The notes: generated from the sequence alone by a model not told the origin. A stretch of 64,000 nt of DNA from Thamnidium elegans (GCA_025201345.1 JAIXMG010000001.1:2108001-2172000), one strand, 5' to 3'; shown: positions 39,463-51,513, numbered from the stretch's first letter. Program-made: numbers and translations.

Positions 39463-40228
39463 TTTTAATAAACTTGGAAAAAAAAAAAAGAAAAAAAAAA
39501 GGATAATCATCTTTGGCTAATAAAAATTAATTACATTTCTAAAGTCAGTCAGAGTATCAACCGTCCAAAAACGGGCAACCTATTTTTCCGAGGGCAAATG
39601 AATGTTGTCTTATCTACTATGTACCAATGACGTATTTCATGATTATTTTTTTTTAGCTCGTGTTTACACTTTGTAACCTATTGTATTTTAATCAAAAGCT
39701 TTTCTAATTGTACACAGAAAAAGAGTGGGAGTTGCTTTTATAATAAAGTGTAACGCATTAAAAAGACACGAACCAGCACGGATCTCGATGAATCGTATTT
39801 TGATTAAAAAGAAAACTGAGATCGCTTTTCTAAAATATTTAATTTTGAAGCTCTCCTTTTATTCCTTGTTGAAAAGGAGATAAAGTATTTTACAGATAGC
39901 AACGCGTGTTTTTCATAAGCTTATGCAACTTTAAACTATATAAATATATATAAAAACTATTCAAAGGTAATCCAGTCGTTAATAAGGCCGATTTTCCGCG
40001 ATTGAGAAGTAAAAAGAAGAGAAAGAAAGTAGAAATTACATTTAGCAGTACGACTGAAACAAAGTGGACGGTATTGTCCCTTTTGTTTCGGAACGTCGTA
40101 CATGGTAACCCTACAATACCGCTCCTTAAAACGAACCTTATCACTAACTCTATAGTTCGCTAGTGTAGTTAAACTCTTTTTATTTCTTCTTTTTACTTTT
40201 TCTTGTCTTTTTTTTAAAAAAAAGAAAC
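39463..40228. other. Divergent intergenic region (MTFP1 / MFS permease)
   Basis: 766 bases without a gene. A T8A8 block (40208-40223) sits five bases before the permease ATG, in what should be its 5' leader. A 17-base poly-A-like tract (39480-39500) lies just upstream of the MTFP1 start. Confidence 0.5.
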
Positions 40229-42159
40229 ATGTTTTTAGTACCTAAGCTACTATATGTGTGCCTGTATTCTTTATATGGATCAGCAATTGCTTATTTAGCT
40301 ATATTTTATAGTGAATCGTTACACCTGAGCTCAAATCAAATCGGAATTATTTTAGCCATTGCTCCATTTGTCCAAGTAGTAGCTTGTCCCCTTTGGACTG
40401 TTATAGCCGACAAATATCCTAAACTGCACGGTCCACTTATGGGCATTTTAGCAGGTATCGGAGGCTCGAGCGTTTTAGCCCTGTATTATCTACCTCTATG
40501 GATTAATATTAATGATACTTCTACAAATGAACAAGTTATGGTGATAACAGCTGTATGCGCCTCCATCTTTGCCTTTTTCGGTAGTCCTATCTGTGCTCTC
40601 GTTGATAGTGCAGTATTAAAAATATTGGGCGATCAGAAATTATTATATGGTAAAGAAAATAACGAGTCACCTATGTTATTTGTATATATTCCCTCCCACC
40701 CCCCTTGAAATTACCTGATTTAACCCACATTATTATTATATCTTTAGGTAACCAAAGATTATGGGGCTCAGTTTCCAATGGAATTCATATACTTGTTGTA
40801 GGTTTGTTGATTGCCCAGTATGACATTAATATTTCTTTTGTGGTTTTTGCATTGGGATTAGTTTCATTCGTGATATTATCCATATTATTTGTACATTTTG
40901 ATTATCATATGATATCCAAAGAAGACAATAATATTAATACAACACATGACCCTAATGACGTTATTCATAATACAAGCGCAGACAGCGAAGAAGAAGACGA
41001 AGAAAGACGATCGTTGTTAGCGGGCAAATCTTCAAGTGTAGCAGGCACAAACTATATGTACGACCCATCAACAACAACGTGGTCACACCAACAACAAAGG
41101 CCATCTTATTCTTCTCGTAGACAATCTCAACAAAGTCATCAAACTAGACGCGAAAGTATTGCCAATACATTGTATTTATTGGATGACCAAATGCAGTATA
41201 ATGAATTGACAAACATAAATACAAGTATTATGGCTATGGATGTGCAAATGGAAGCAAACGAATTGTTACAGGCGACTAACTCCTATCCATCGCTGGGTTT
41301 GGTTTTATCTTATATACCTACTATTGATACATCTATGTCTGCTTTTGCGACTCTATTACAAGACCATGTATACCAGGAACAAGAAAATATACCTGATAAA
41401 TCTATTTTAAAATCTCTTTTAGTTTATACATTTATGATTTCTATCTTGTTGTATGGAATTGCACATTCGATGATTAGTCAATTTCTATTTTTATTACTAA
41501 AAGACCTTGGAATGGACCCATTTATCATTGGTTGGACAGGCCCTATCGGAGGAATTGCCGAGGTAATTACCTTTTGGCTATCGCGACAGGTAATGTAACT
41601 TTCTGGTATAAAATAAAAATACGTGCATAGTATTATTTAGATCGTACATGCATAAAGAAATATACTAGCTAAATATTCTATATAATATAGCTATTTGATA
41701 AATACAGTGTTACTCTTTTAATGACACTAGCACTCTTGTCATTTATGTTTCGTGCCTTGGTTTACACGTGTTTAACTGCACATGAAACTAGATCGATCAT
41801 CTTTGCTTTATTACTACAGATTATTAATGGTGAGAAATTTTTATTTTATTTTTTTTAGTGATACACATATGATCAATTTGTTGTTGTTGATTAATGCTTG
41901 TATAATAGGATTTGCTTACGCACTTGTTTGGTCCACAGCAGTTGCAGAAGTTGATAGTTTTTTCCCAGTCGAGCAAAGGTCGATTGCACAAGGCATATTG
42001 GCGGCACTATTTTCCGGTTTAGGTTATGGCATAGGGTGTATACTAGGTGGGTATATTTATGGCGTATATGGATTTAGTAAATTGTTTCAAGTATCTACAA
42101 TCATTTGTGGCATTAGTTTGGTAGTATTTTTATCTGGTCGACGTAGGACGATGACATAA
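40229..42159 (+). CDS. Major facilitator superfamily permease (MFS_1_like)
   Basis: Four exons join in phase: 40229-40649, 40748-41589, 41691-41829, 41909-42159, giving 550 residues. About 11-12 membrane helices are visible. The first half carries FYSESLHLSSNQIGIILAIA and CPLWTVIADKYPKLHGPLM, the MFS motif-A region between TM2 and TM3. The two halves are separated by a long acidic, Gln/Ser-rich cytosolic loop (residues about 210-330). The end has NGFAYALVWSTAVAEVD, QRSIAQGILAALFSGLGYGIG and GRRRTMT. This is the LacY-like MFS_1_like group; the substrate is unknown. The last junction uses the acceptor at 41907-41908; the nearer AG at 41858-41859 would break the frame. Confidence 0.8.
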
Positions 42160-43430
42160 ATTTTTCAAGTATCACGGTTGCACAACTGCCAAAAGCAGAG
42201 GGGAAAAAAAGAAAAGAAACTCCCCCGCAAAGTAACACCAGCTTGAAAACTAATAAAGAAAGTTTTTCGATCATTTTATATTTGTTGTATTTTAATTATA
42301 CATAATTGACTGCGCTTGTTACTGTAACATCATAATATGTTTTTCCCTTGTACTTTTTTTTTTTTTTTTTTTTTTTTTTTGAAGAAAAAATATATATATA
42401 TATATTGTTTGGTGCGTGAGTATATAACCTGAGTATTAATATACCTTTGCCTTCATTTATGTTGTGTATATATTATCTCCATGTAATTATATACATTTAT
42501 ACATTGTTTTTGTTTGTGTATATCTCCCTATCTATATAAAGTCATATGTACAATTGATTTTTTGGTACTGATTAAAACTCCAACAAGTTAGGTCGTGTAC
42601 CGAGTTCAGTAATGAATAACTCTCAGTACCAGGGAAAAAAAAAAATTTGCAAATAATAAATATATAACTCCATATTGTTTGGTATCGCCGAGATTCAAGA
42701 CATGACAAAACATTGCTCTTTGAACTTTTTTTTTTCTTCTCATTCTGTTCTGTTTGACAAATAAATTTTCTTTCAATATTTTTTAATATACTTCCGGATG
42801 ATATCAAAGTCAGGAAGTGACTATAATAGCGAGTAATACAAGATTTAAAGAAAAAAGATTGATTCTGCAAAAAGGATGACCTAAAGTAGGATAAACCTTA
42901 AAATATCAGGAACAAGAGTGAATTTCCGATTGGATTAACTTTTGTCTATGCCTTATTCGTCTTTGACACTTCATTTTAATCGCCGTTAAGGGGAAGGGGA
43001 AGATTGAGAAAGAAAATCGATATTCAAATTCTTCTGATTTCCTTTTCTTGTGCAATCATTTTTTTTTTTTTGTACTTGTATACTAGGTTAACACTTTTCG
43101 GATACAATGTGATGTTCCCATCTTGTTTGTTCCAGTACAACTCCGACATTTTTTATTTTGTTATTCTTTATATTCTATGTTACATGTAAAACAATATACA
43201 CACGCGCAGACCGATATATACATATATACACACATACAAATAGATATAGATATATCCATACGCCGATCGATTACTATATTCCCCTCCCCCCATTTGGTAT
43301 TCTTCCTTCCCCCCCAAAAAAAAACTCCCTTTTCATTATAAATACTCGGGTTTTTTGTACATGAATCTTTTCTTTTTTTTTTTTTTTTACCTTTTTTCAC
43401 TTTTTTCAACTATTTTATGCACTCAAAAAA
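42160..43430. other. Intergenic, 1.27 kb
   Basis: No gene seen. It holds poly-T of 27 bases (42354-42380), a TA microsatellite (42389-42405) and, before the zinc-finger gene, pyrimidine-rich sequence with C-runs (43280-43340) and poly-T (43370-43389), probably its promoter and leader. Confidence 0.5.
42354..42380. repeat. Poly-T tract of 27 bases
   Basis: An uninterrupted T27 run about 200 bases after the permease stop. It is typical of the many homopolymers between genes here; its exact length may be unreliable. Confidence 0.8.
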
Positions 43431-44018
43431 ATGTCAAATTTTGAAAATCATCCACCACCATTTAATGAACAAGGATTCACAAATCCTTCAAGAAAATCTC
43501 CAACAAACGGAAAAAGATATGATTGTAAGCAGTGTCCCAAAAATTTTACTCGTCCTAGTGCTTTAAAGACACATGTTTACACTCATACTGGCGAACGACC
43601 CCATGGCTGTGATATGTAAGCAACCAAACATATACAAAGTAATATACTTTGTGCAAATATACTAACTTATCATTATAGACCAGGTTGTGGAAGTCGCTTT
43701 GCCGTTATCAGTAACTTGAGAAGGCATCTTCGTGTTCATAGGCCTTCTCATGTGAAACGTCGCTTAACTTCTCAAGAGAGACACGGATATCTTGAAAGAT
43801 TAATGAAAAGAACTGACGAAACGCACAGATATAATATCGATGAAGGCCATATGCATTACAACACCCTTCCTTCCATGTGTTATTCTTCTTCTTCCTCCTC
43901 TGCCTCTTCTTCTCCTCGTGGAAGTATGTCTCCTACTATGGAGTCAACTATTTATCGTCGCTTGAAACCTAAAGAAACTAGAGCACCAGCTTTAGAAGTG
44001 AAGAACTTGTTAAACTAA
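43431..44018 (+). CDS. Small C2H2 zinc-finger transcription factor
   Basis: Two exons (43431-43615, 43679-44018) give 174 residues. Two adjacent C2H2 fingers lie at residues about 31-85: CKQCPKNFTRPSALKTHVYTH, then CDIPGCGSRFAVISNLRRHLRVH, joined by a TGERPHG linker. This pair, the second with four residues between its cysteines, is a common fungal arrangement. The rest has a basic segment (HVKRRLTSQERHG), a Ser-rich low-complexity stretch (YSSSSSSASSSPRGSMSPT) and no activation domain I can name. DNA binding is well supported; the target genes are unknown. The intron falls inside finger 2, a few residues after its first Cys. Confidence 0.8.
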
Positions 44019-44389
44019 TCTTACTTTCCTTTTTTTTCTTTACATACATCCTTTATAACTATCCTTCTCTGTTACATACACACTTATATATATATATATA
44101 TGCCCATTATCACTTTTTATATTCTACAGGTTCCACCATTCTTTTTTTTTTTCTTTTTTTTCAAATACGGGTCTTCTGGTCTGTCCTTTTATATATATTT
44201 TGCTCTTCTGTTCTTCTATTCCCCCCTTATTCCCATAAAAGTTCTACAAATTATACTTCCAATTATATGTACAAAAAAGAAAAAAAAACCTTTTAACCAA
44301 TAAAAAAGCTACTAGGTCCATTTTTTTTATATTATTATATTTTTATACTGTTATCTCTTACTTTTTTCACTGAACAACAAAAAAAAAAA
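44019..44389. other. Intergenic, 371 bases
   Basis: Pyrimidine-rich sequence with TATA microsatellite (44089-44101), T-tracts and poly-A (44379-44390) directly before the next ATG. No gene. Confidence 0.5.
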
Positions 44390-45740
44390 ATGGATGATTT
44401 TGATGTATTTCAAACAATGACTACTACCCCAAGAACTTTTCCACAAATGGATTTAGTTGACGTAGAGGTATAAAAATAGAAAAATAATGTTCTTGTGGAA
44501 GAGAAAAAAGAAAAAAACAGAACATTCTTTTATGCATCTTGAAGTTGTTAATGTCGACATGTTTTTTTTTCTTTCTTCATGTAGAATAATCCGGTTCATG
44601 TAGCATCTCTCGCGGCTAGTCATCATTTAATACTCATCACGTTGAAAAATGTTCATTGCCCCATTTGTCCTCAACTATTGAGAATTCTGAATGTCTATGG
44701 CTTGGATCCGAATAGCGATAGTTTGTCTGACCCGTTCACGTTGCAAGAATGGAAAATAGACGCTATACGCAAAAGAGTAAGCCTTGTCTTGGATATGTAA
44801 TACAGAAATTTAAAAAAATTAAACTTTATTTTAGTTCTTCCAACTTCTTTTAAGATTCGACGCTTATTTTATCATTATATGTCCTGGTACCAACAACCAA
44901 GTAAGAGAAATACAACAAAATACTCCATTTTTAGACTACCCGTTTATTGCGGGGGGACAAGCTCTTACTTTAGCAAAGGCACTAAAAGTTCATATTTGTG
45001 ATGAGGAAATTATGCCAGCTATTCTCGAAGTCAGTAAAGGAACTTTATCGGTTGATCCAATTTATATTGGCCGAGGCCCAGGTCATTATTTCCATCAGTT
45101 CTTATTAAAGAGGTTAAAAGAAGAAAGATGCAATTTAGAACAGAGGGGTATTATTTGTATACGTGACTCACAGGAAATTATAAATCAAATAAAAAGAAGA
45201 ACACAAAAATGTTTGGCAGGTAATTTAGCTACAGCAATATTGTTATCTACCCCTGAGACCTTAAAGACAAGCACTCGGGATCAGCTCATTTTATCTCCCT
45301 CTACTATCAATAAAGACGCAAAAGACGATAGTAATGTTAAAAATAAACAAACAAAGAAGCAAAGGTCGTTTGCAAATTTACCGTTAGAAGTACTAGAAAT
45401 AATATTTTCTTCTCTTTGTAATGATATTCCTTCTCTCGTCAGAGCGGCTGGGACGTGTCGCGTTTTTTATGTTGCCGTATGTAATGTCATGATCTTGTGC
45501 CTGAGAGCTCAGATGACTTGGGTGAAACCGGCTTTGCCACTACAAAATGGCATGGTCATTTGGGACAAGGCTGAGGTAACGGATGAAAGTCTAGATCGTT
45601 GGTCCGGTAACGAATATGGCATACCATTTCGCGATTTACAAGCTCGCGTATTAGATATGAAGGATTTATTATTAGGTATCCGTCAATGGACAAATTATTG
45701 GAGTCCACGAAGACGTAGAAATGATAATTACAATAAATAA
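44390..45740 (+). CDS. Thioredoxin-like (peroxiredoxin-fold) domain fused to an F-box
   Basis: Three exons (44390-44467, 44585-44776, 44835-45740) join in phase 0 and give 391 residues. The N-terminal 190 residues look like the AhpC/TSA-type thioredoxin fold: HHLILITLKNVHCPICPQLL contains a C-P-I-C pair at the position of the family's redox cysteine. It continues with FDAYFIIICPGTNNQVREIQ and SKGTLSVDPIYIGRGPGHYF. Residues about 240-300 hold an F-box (FANLPLEVLEIIFSSLCNDI), the Skp1-binding module of SCF ubiquitin ligases. A basic tail ends RRRRNDNYNK. A redox-linked substrate receptor is an attractive inference, but nothing here shows activity. All three exons share one open frame through both domains, so the fusion is unlikely to be a model error. 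Confidence 0.75.
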
Positions 45741-46290
45741 CATTATTTCTCTATCTTTTTTTTTTTTTTTTTTTACTTTGATTATTATTGTTTATTGCTC
45801 CTTAATTATACATGAGTATATATCTTATTGGTAGTTCATATACTTATTTGTTGCTCAAAAACTATTTCCTTTTGCTACTATTTTAACGCTACTATTTTAA
45901 CCACAACTCCCTTTTGGGGCTATGTTTTATTTCTTTTTCCTGTAAGTATAACTTTTATCCTCACGAGTGATTACCATATAACGAATACGTTACCAGTCTG
46001 TTGTTACAAATCATTACTTTTCTAGAACTACGATTATTCACACGTATTTTATTACATATTAGTTTCTTTTTTCTCATACTAGTTGTGTTCTTAAAACATA
46101 CGTAACTTGTTTCTGTAACCAATGCGACGGTTACACTTCAGAACAAGTTTATAATGTTGTACTGTCTTTGACTCAAAACATAAAAGTGAGGTTCCAGTCA
46201 TAATAAACAGCTATAGTTTAAGACATAAGTAACCATAAAAGTCATTGTCAATATTAACCACTCTATTATTAGATTGATCGGGTCCTTTTT

Positions 46291-46322
<32 letters not shown>

Positions 46323-48131
46323 TCTACTTACAAATTTTAATATAAAACTTGAAAACACACTTTTGAAAAAACGAAAAAACAAGCTTTTATCTTTGAAGAA
46401 AATAGTGATCAAGGTCATTACGAGGGGCTATACATGTTGTTTTGAAACCTTTGTATTACAAAACTAAAACTAAAAAAACTAAATAAAAAAGTTCACGGAA
46501 ACCAAGTAATTTTCATGACAGATTCCCTTGTCAAAACTTTTTTTTTTTAAGGAAAAAACTGGTATCATCGTACTCATTTAACAACACGATGCATGGTTTT
46601 CACATTATATCTATCTGCATACGTCATACACAGCCCCACTCTTTATTTGTCGTATAAACTGAGCCAGATAGAATAACGTTTTTTCTTCTTAAAACCGACG
46701 TTTCACTCCTTGCGCTATTCATAGACATTCGTGTATAGTTACATGTCAACTTTCTACTATCGATACCACTGATTTTTTTTTTTTTTTTTTTTAGCAGTGT
46801 GCAACTATTATTTGTGTATTATAAATAAACATACAAATTTGTTTTAGTGCTAAAAAAAAAGAGAGACATAGAAAGAGAATAGAGGGGTAGAGAAGAAGCA
46901 TGATTGATAGACAAGCCTATAGGGAGTAATTTTACTAGTTATGTGATAGAAATACAATATGTCACAAGGTGAAGCATATGTATTTAGGTTGCAACATGTA
47001 CCTATCGTATTGATACGTTTTATCAGAAAGGTGCTTGCAGCTGCGCTTTTTTTTTAAAAAAAAAAAAAGTTTACCAGAAAAAGCGTCAAGGTCACAGGTT
47101 AACAATAAGAATTCCAACCTCTTTCTCGCCTTCCGTTATTTAGTAGTTTTACCTAGTACCAAACTACTGGAGAACAATTATCCAAAAATAACGAATATAT
47201 TGATTGTAAAACATAGATAACGTTACAATTTTTTTCCTGTGCATTTCATCACGAAAAAAAGACGCCAGAAAAGAAAAGAAAAAATGAGTTCCCTGCTTTT
47301 TCCCAGTCCACTTATCGCGGCGGAAATGAAAATATGTTTTCGATCGATTAAAAGAGATTTTACATCATTTCGTAAAACTAGAAGCTGTTCAAAGTTAGCT
47401 TGAAGTTAGCTTGAAGTTTACTTGTATATAACAAATTACTCCTTTTTTATTATTGTTTCCATGCGCTAAACTCACTTCTTTGCGCCATATATGACCCATA
47501 ATAAATGCTATACTTGCAGAAATATTTTAGCATCATGCATATCATTGGGAAGAAGACAAAAAAAAACAGTTCAATTATTCATCCGGTAGGTTGTACTTGT
47601 ACTTCCTAACTCAGTATTAAAAAAGAGGGGTAACTTGTTGCTCATGTGTCCCCCTGTAGGCTTCCCGTATTAGCCGCATTACCCGCGGTAAACTCAGTTT
47701 ACTTTCTTAATTTAATAAAACAGGGATTTTTTTTTCTAGCATTTTTCTTTCTTTGATTTAGCGGATTTCCAGTAACTGCTAGATTATTTTTACTCATGTG
47801 TTGACAGCAAGTCACGTTTATCTCGTCAACTGTATCTTTTTTTTTTTTTTAAAAAAAAAAAAAAAACTTTAAAAAAGAAAACCATAATATATAAGCTTTT
47901 GACACTTCAAATGCAAGTTAAAATTAATTACATAAAAATTAAGAGCCATTATAAAATATATGATTAGTACTTTTTCACAGGTAGTGAACTGTTTTATTTT
48001 TGGATTATAAAATATGATATTTAACAAGAGGGGGAAAAAAATGAATAAAAAACGAAAGAATAATATAAAATTACAATTTTGATGCTATACAGTAAAATAA
48101 AATGAGGGAGAAGGGTTTATAGTGAAGAAGT
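45741..48131. other. Intergenic, 2.4 kb
   Basis: No gene seen. It contains several poly-T tracts (45756-45774, 46286-46323 with one C, 46772-46792), T9A13 (47047-47068) and T14A16 (47837-47866) blocks, and a tandem of AGCTTGAAGTT near 47397-47420. A 61-codon frame at 47035-47220 starts in poly-T and is rejected. Confidence 0.5.
46286..46323. repeat. Poly-T tract interrupted by one C
   Basis: T17, C, T20 in the 2.4-kb gap. A similar interrupted tract lies at 52096-52131. Confidence 0.8.
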
Positions 48132-49136
48132 TTAATAACGTCCTCTTCCACGGTCACCGCCACGGAATCCGCCACCACGACCACCACGGTCACCACCGCG
48201 ACCACCACCGAAACCACCACGACCACCACGGCCTCCGCGGTCACCACCGAAACCACCGCGTCCACCGCCACGTCCACCACCGAAACCACCACGACCACCA
48301 CGGCCTCCACGGTCACCACCGAAACCACCGCGACCACCACGGCCACCGCGACCACCGCCAACTCTAGCGGAATCATCTCCACCAGAGAAATCGGTTCTAA
48401 TAGGACGACCTTCAATGCTGACACCGTTCATTCCCTTGACAGCAGCTTCAGCTTGATCTTCAGTTTCGAATTGAACATAACCAATACCACGGATCTTACC
48501 AGTATCTCTGTTAACAGGTAAACGGACTTCACCAACAATGGTACCGAACTTATCGAAAGCTTGACGGATAGAATCTTCATCCAAATCGTGGGCTAAGTTA
48601 GCCATGAAGACAGTATCAGTCTTGGGACCGAAGTTGGTATCCTTACCACGAGGAGTAGCGGGGGTAGCGTTATCGACCTTGATGGTACGGCCCATGAATT
48701 CAGAACCATCCAACTTCATAGCTTCGGCCTTACCAGATTCGTTAGCGAAATCAATATGAGCGAAACCCTTGGAGCGACCAGTTTCGTAATCAGTACGGAG
48801 TCTAACATCAACAATTTCACCACATTGGCTAAAGTGTTCCTTGACGTCTTCAGCCTTGGCTTCATAACTGAGTTGACCAACCCAAACAGTAGCACCTTCA
48901 GCACCAAAGGCCTTCTTAACAACTTCTTCAACTCTGACAATCTTCTTGGGACGTTGTTCTTCCTTTTCTTCCTCTTCTTCGTCATCGGAATGAGCACGCT
49001 TGTTATCTTCAGCGGAAGACTCTTCGGCAGAAGACTCTTGCTCTTCAGCAGAGGACTCCTCAGCAGAGGATTGTTCAGAACCAGAACCAGACTCGACGAT
49101 TTCTTCAGACTTAACTTGAGCAACAGACTTTCCCAT
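48132..49136 (-). CDS. Nucleolin-like RNA-binding protein (Gar2/Nsr1 type)
   Basis: A single 334-residue exon. The order is that of nucleolin, fission-yeast Gar2 and yeast Nsr1: an acidic Ser/Glu-rich N-terminus (residues 10-65), two RRMs (TVWVGQLSYEAKAEDVKEHF with RNP1 SKGFAHIDF, and TVFMANLAHDLDEDSIRQAF with RNP1 IRGIGYVQF), and a C-terminal Gly/Arg-rich RGG domain (residues about 258-334). These proteins act in the nucleolus in pre-rRNA processing and 40S assembly. The coding sequence is clearly more GC-rich than its neighbours and has no intron, as in highly expressed genes. The opposite strand carries long shadow frames. A T-rich promoter follows at 49140-49420. Confidence 0.9.
   Translation of the reverse strand: MGKSVAQVKSEEIVESGSGSEQSSAEESSAEEQESSAEESSAEDNKRAHSDDEEEEEKEEQRPKKIVRVEEVVKKAFGAEGATVWVGQLSYEAKAEDVKEHFSQCGEIVDVRLRTDYETGRSKGFAHIDFANESGKAEAMKLDGSEFMGRTIKVDNATPATPRGKDTNFGPKTDTVFMANLAHDLDEDSIRQAFDKFGTIVGEVRLPVNRDTGKIRGIGYVQFETEDQAEAAVKGMNGVSIEGRPIRTDFSGGDDSARVGGGRGGRGGRGGFGGDRGGRGGRGGFGGGRGGGRGGFGGDRGGRGGRGGFGGGRGGDRGGRGGGFRGGDRGRGRY
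48140..48362 (-). repeat. RGG-encoding tandem repeats
   Basis: Imperfect 9-30-base repeats (GGTCGTGGTGG-type units read on the minus strand) encode the Gly/Arg-rich tail of the nucleolin-like gene. Slippage here would change tail length in frame. Confidence 0.75.
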
Positions 49137-49701
49137 TTTATGAATTTGTATTAAGAGATTTAAGATCTATAAAAAAAAAATAACTTATTAAACTTGGGAC
49201 CTTTTTATTTCTTTTTTTTTTTTTTTCTAATGAACGCTCTCGCCTGCTTTTACTGTTGTGACTTTGGAAAATAGTGGCTTTTTTAAATTTGCATGAAGCG
49301 CCTTACCAATGAAATCTGGGGTTAAGGTGCGCCGACCTAAACTTTTTTTTTTTTTTTTTTTGTAGATTCTGTTGTCTTGTGTAATAAAGGAAAAAAAAAA
49401 AAAAAAAAAGCAAACGCTCAAAAGGTTCTATTTGTATATATTATTTGATTATATTCACTGTTATAGGTAGCAACAGAAATAATAAATCTCAGGCTATAAA
49501 ATAGACATTTTATTTGACAAGCTAGGTTTCACTTTAATTAACTACAGGTAACTGGTCCATTAAAGTTTTTTTTTACAAAGCCAGGGAAACTTCAATGAGT
49601 TTGATATGTTTGAGAATAATCGAAAAATAAAAAATCTTTTTGGAAGATTTATGTTAACGAGTTAAATTTACTGATGGTTATCGATCAATTTATAACGGTT
49701 C
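49137..49701. other. Intergenic, 565 bases
   Basis: The promoter side of the nucleolin-like gene, with poly-T at 49211-49226 and 49343-49360 and poly-A at 49390-49408, then unique sequence up to the right transposon copy. No gene. Confidence 0.5.
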
Positions 49702-49768
49702 TACAGTGCATCTATTTTAAAATCGAATTTGTTTTATACAACGGTCATTTTTTGTGGGTTATATACTC

Positions 49769-50722
49769 TTACCTTTTTTTGGACAAAGTAAATAAAATTT
49801 TGGTCATTTCCAAATTAGATTGGGACAAGGTTACAAAATTGGGACACAGAAGGGAATATGAGATGCAGAAGGGAATATGGGACAGCAATAGGAAAACAGA
49901 ATACAGATTCAAAAATAGGGCATATTGAGTGTTAGTATATATCAAGTTTCTATTAGTCATGTATTTATATACTCTCTTACCTGTAGCAAGATTGACATTT
50001 TCTAACGCTTGTAAATGGTTATAGGCTTCTTGAATGCCAGGAAGTCTTGGATAAAAGTTTTGTAGTTCTTCAATGGTGATTTTCCCATAAATTAATCTAC
50101 AAACTCTGTACCAGAAGTTTTTTTCAAATATATCATTTGAGAGATACTCGACATTGTTGTTTGCATTATTTAAAATATAATAATTAACTAAAAGCTGTGC
50201 TTTATAAACAACCTCTCGTAAAAATGAAGACTGTGTAATTATTCTCTCTTGATATTCTAATAGTTTGTTCGGATTCCCTTCATCTTGCCTGATGAATGAT
50301 TTAAGCGTTATAGAAACGGTATACAATTGATAAGAAGTAGGGAAAGCCATTCCTAATCTTTCTTTAATAGTATATTCATGGTTGGGACATAAACGAGAAG
50401 CAGAAGTAGTATGACCAGGTTGGCCACAGGACTTGCAAACAGGTCCAGAAGATGAAGAATCCTGTTCTATTCTTCTTCTTTTTCTTGCATCCGCCTTGGA
50501 TTTTTTCTCCTCTGGTGTGTCTTTTTTTCTTTTACCTGAGTCAATATAGCAGTTAGATAACGTTATCAATATGATCAATAAAATTCACAGAAACAGTTAT
50601 AGTTCAATGTTACCTCTTCTTCTATTGCTAGATTACCTTTCCTCTTCAACACGTACCTGAAACTTCTGTTGCTTTTTATTTCGAATTAGTTCTTCTGTTT
50701 CAGGATAGATAATAGGACGCAT
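49769..50722 (-). pseudogene. Zinc-knuckle gene of the right transposon copy (nonsense in exon 1)
   Basis: Exons are 50722-50614 and 50535-49769, parallel to the left copy. The knuckle and the unrecognised C-terminal domain are intact and differ from the left copy at only a few residues. In exon 1 the CAA codon of the left copy is TAA here (plus-strand bases 633-635 after 50000, i.e. 50633-50635). The ATG used in the left copy would therefore stop after about 29 codons. Internal initiation could still make the zinc-knuckle part. Confidence 0.6.
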
Positions 50723-50767
50723 TAAGATATTTAGGTAAAAAAAAAAAAAGAAAGAGAAAAGTATAAC

Positions 50768-50789
50768 GTGCATCTACTTTATAATAAAC
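50768..50789 (-). repeat. Internal transposon-end-like motif, right copy
   Basis: GTGCATCTACTTTATAATAA begins here. It resembles the outer terminus at 49706 (GTGCATCTATTTTAAAATCG) in the same orientation. Its 16-base core (50773-50788) is the exact reverse complement of 51889-51904 beyond the transposase. Confidence 0.65.
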
Positions 50790-50924
50790 TTTTTGGAATT
50801 ACAATTCCAACTCCTAATATGGATATTGGCGTTTAAAACTGCCTTTTTTTATTTTTATTTTTTTATGTGAATTATTGATTTTCGCGGAGCTTTCTGTGTG
50901 ATTTTTGAAGCTTTGAGAACTCTT

Positions 50925-51513
50925 TTACGAGAGAAATGCCTCAGCAACATCTTTTTGGTTACTGTAAGCTTCAATGTACCGGAAGCTTTTGTTAAAGTAA
51001 CGACGGATTTGCAAAGGGATCTCTCCAGGTTGGTTCACGCTATCAAGAAAACTATTGATGTTGTTATCGAGAGAGCGGAAATTGTAGTTACAATTCCGTC
51101 TCGCTATTTTTTTGCTGGCTCCCCAGAAACGTTCAATGGGGTTACGTTCACAATGATGCCGAGGGTAAAGTTCGAAAATGTGACCTGCTTCTTCAATAGC
51201 TTCAGCCAAGATTGATTTTTGCTCTATGAAATCAGGCTGGTTGCCAAGCAAATGAACCTCACAACATTCATGGTTGGCAGCTTCTACATTGTTGCAATAT
51301 CTGTTTTGACCACCGAACAGATTTCTTTGTGTTAATATTTCTTTAATACCTATGAAATATGTTTTTATCTCGTTATTCTATTTTTTAAATAAATCAAACG
51401 AGTTAAACGAAAATTTCTATATATATATAATTTGAAATCTAAGAATGGATAATTATAAACTTACGGGATGAACGTTTTTCATAATTGCATCAAATTTCAT
51501 AACTTTATCAGCC
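50925..51513 (-). pseudogene. DDE transposase of the right transposon copy (frameshifted)
   Basis: The main exon (51349-50925) reads EILTQRNLFGGQNRYCNN, then a Cys-containing segment (NHECCEVHLLGNQPDFIEQK), then AGHIFELYPRHHCERNPIER and FWGASKKIARRNC. The NPIE glutamate fits the third acidic residue of the DDE_3 (Tc1/mariner-like) catalytic triad. One T is missing from a TTTT run relative to the left copy (near 50934-50936), so the frame stops early and about 20 tail residues are lost. A further exon at 51513-51465 looks possible, but its phase does not join cleanly. The N-terminal domain was not found. Confidence 0.65.

Noticed and set aside
48071..48424. Long frames antisense to or in other frames of the nucleolin-like gene, including a His/Asp-rich one on the plus strand
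   Set aside because: They are shadows of the GGN/CGN repeats encoding the RGG tail.
49674..49928. Plus-strand 84-codon frame and its left counterpart at 1113-1343
   Set aside because: Antisense to the zinc-knuckle gene tail and repeated only because the transposon is repeated.
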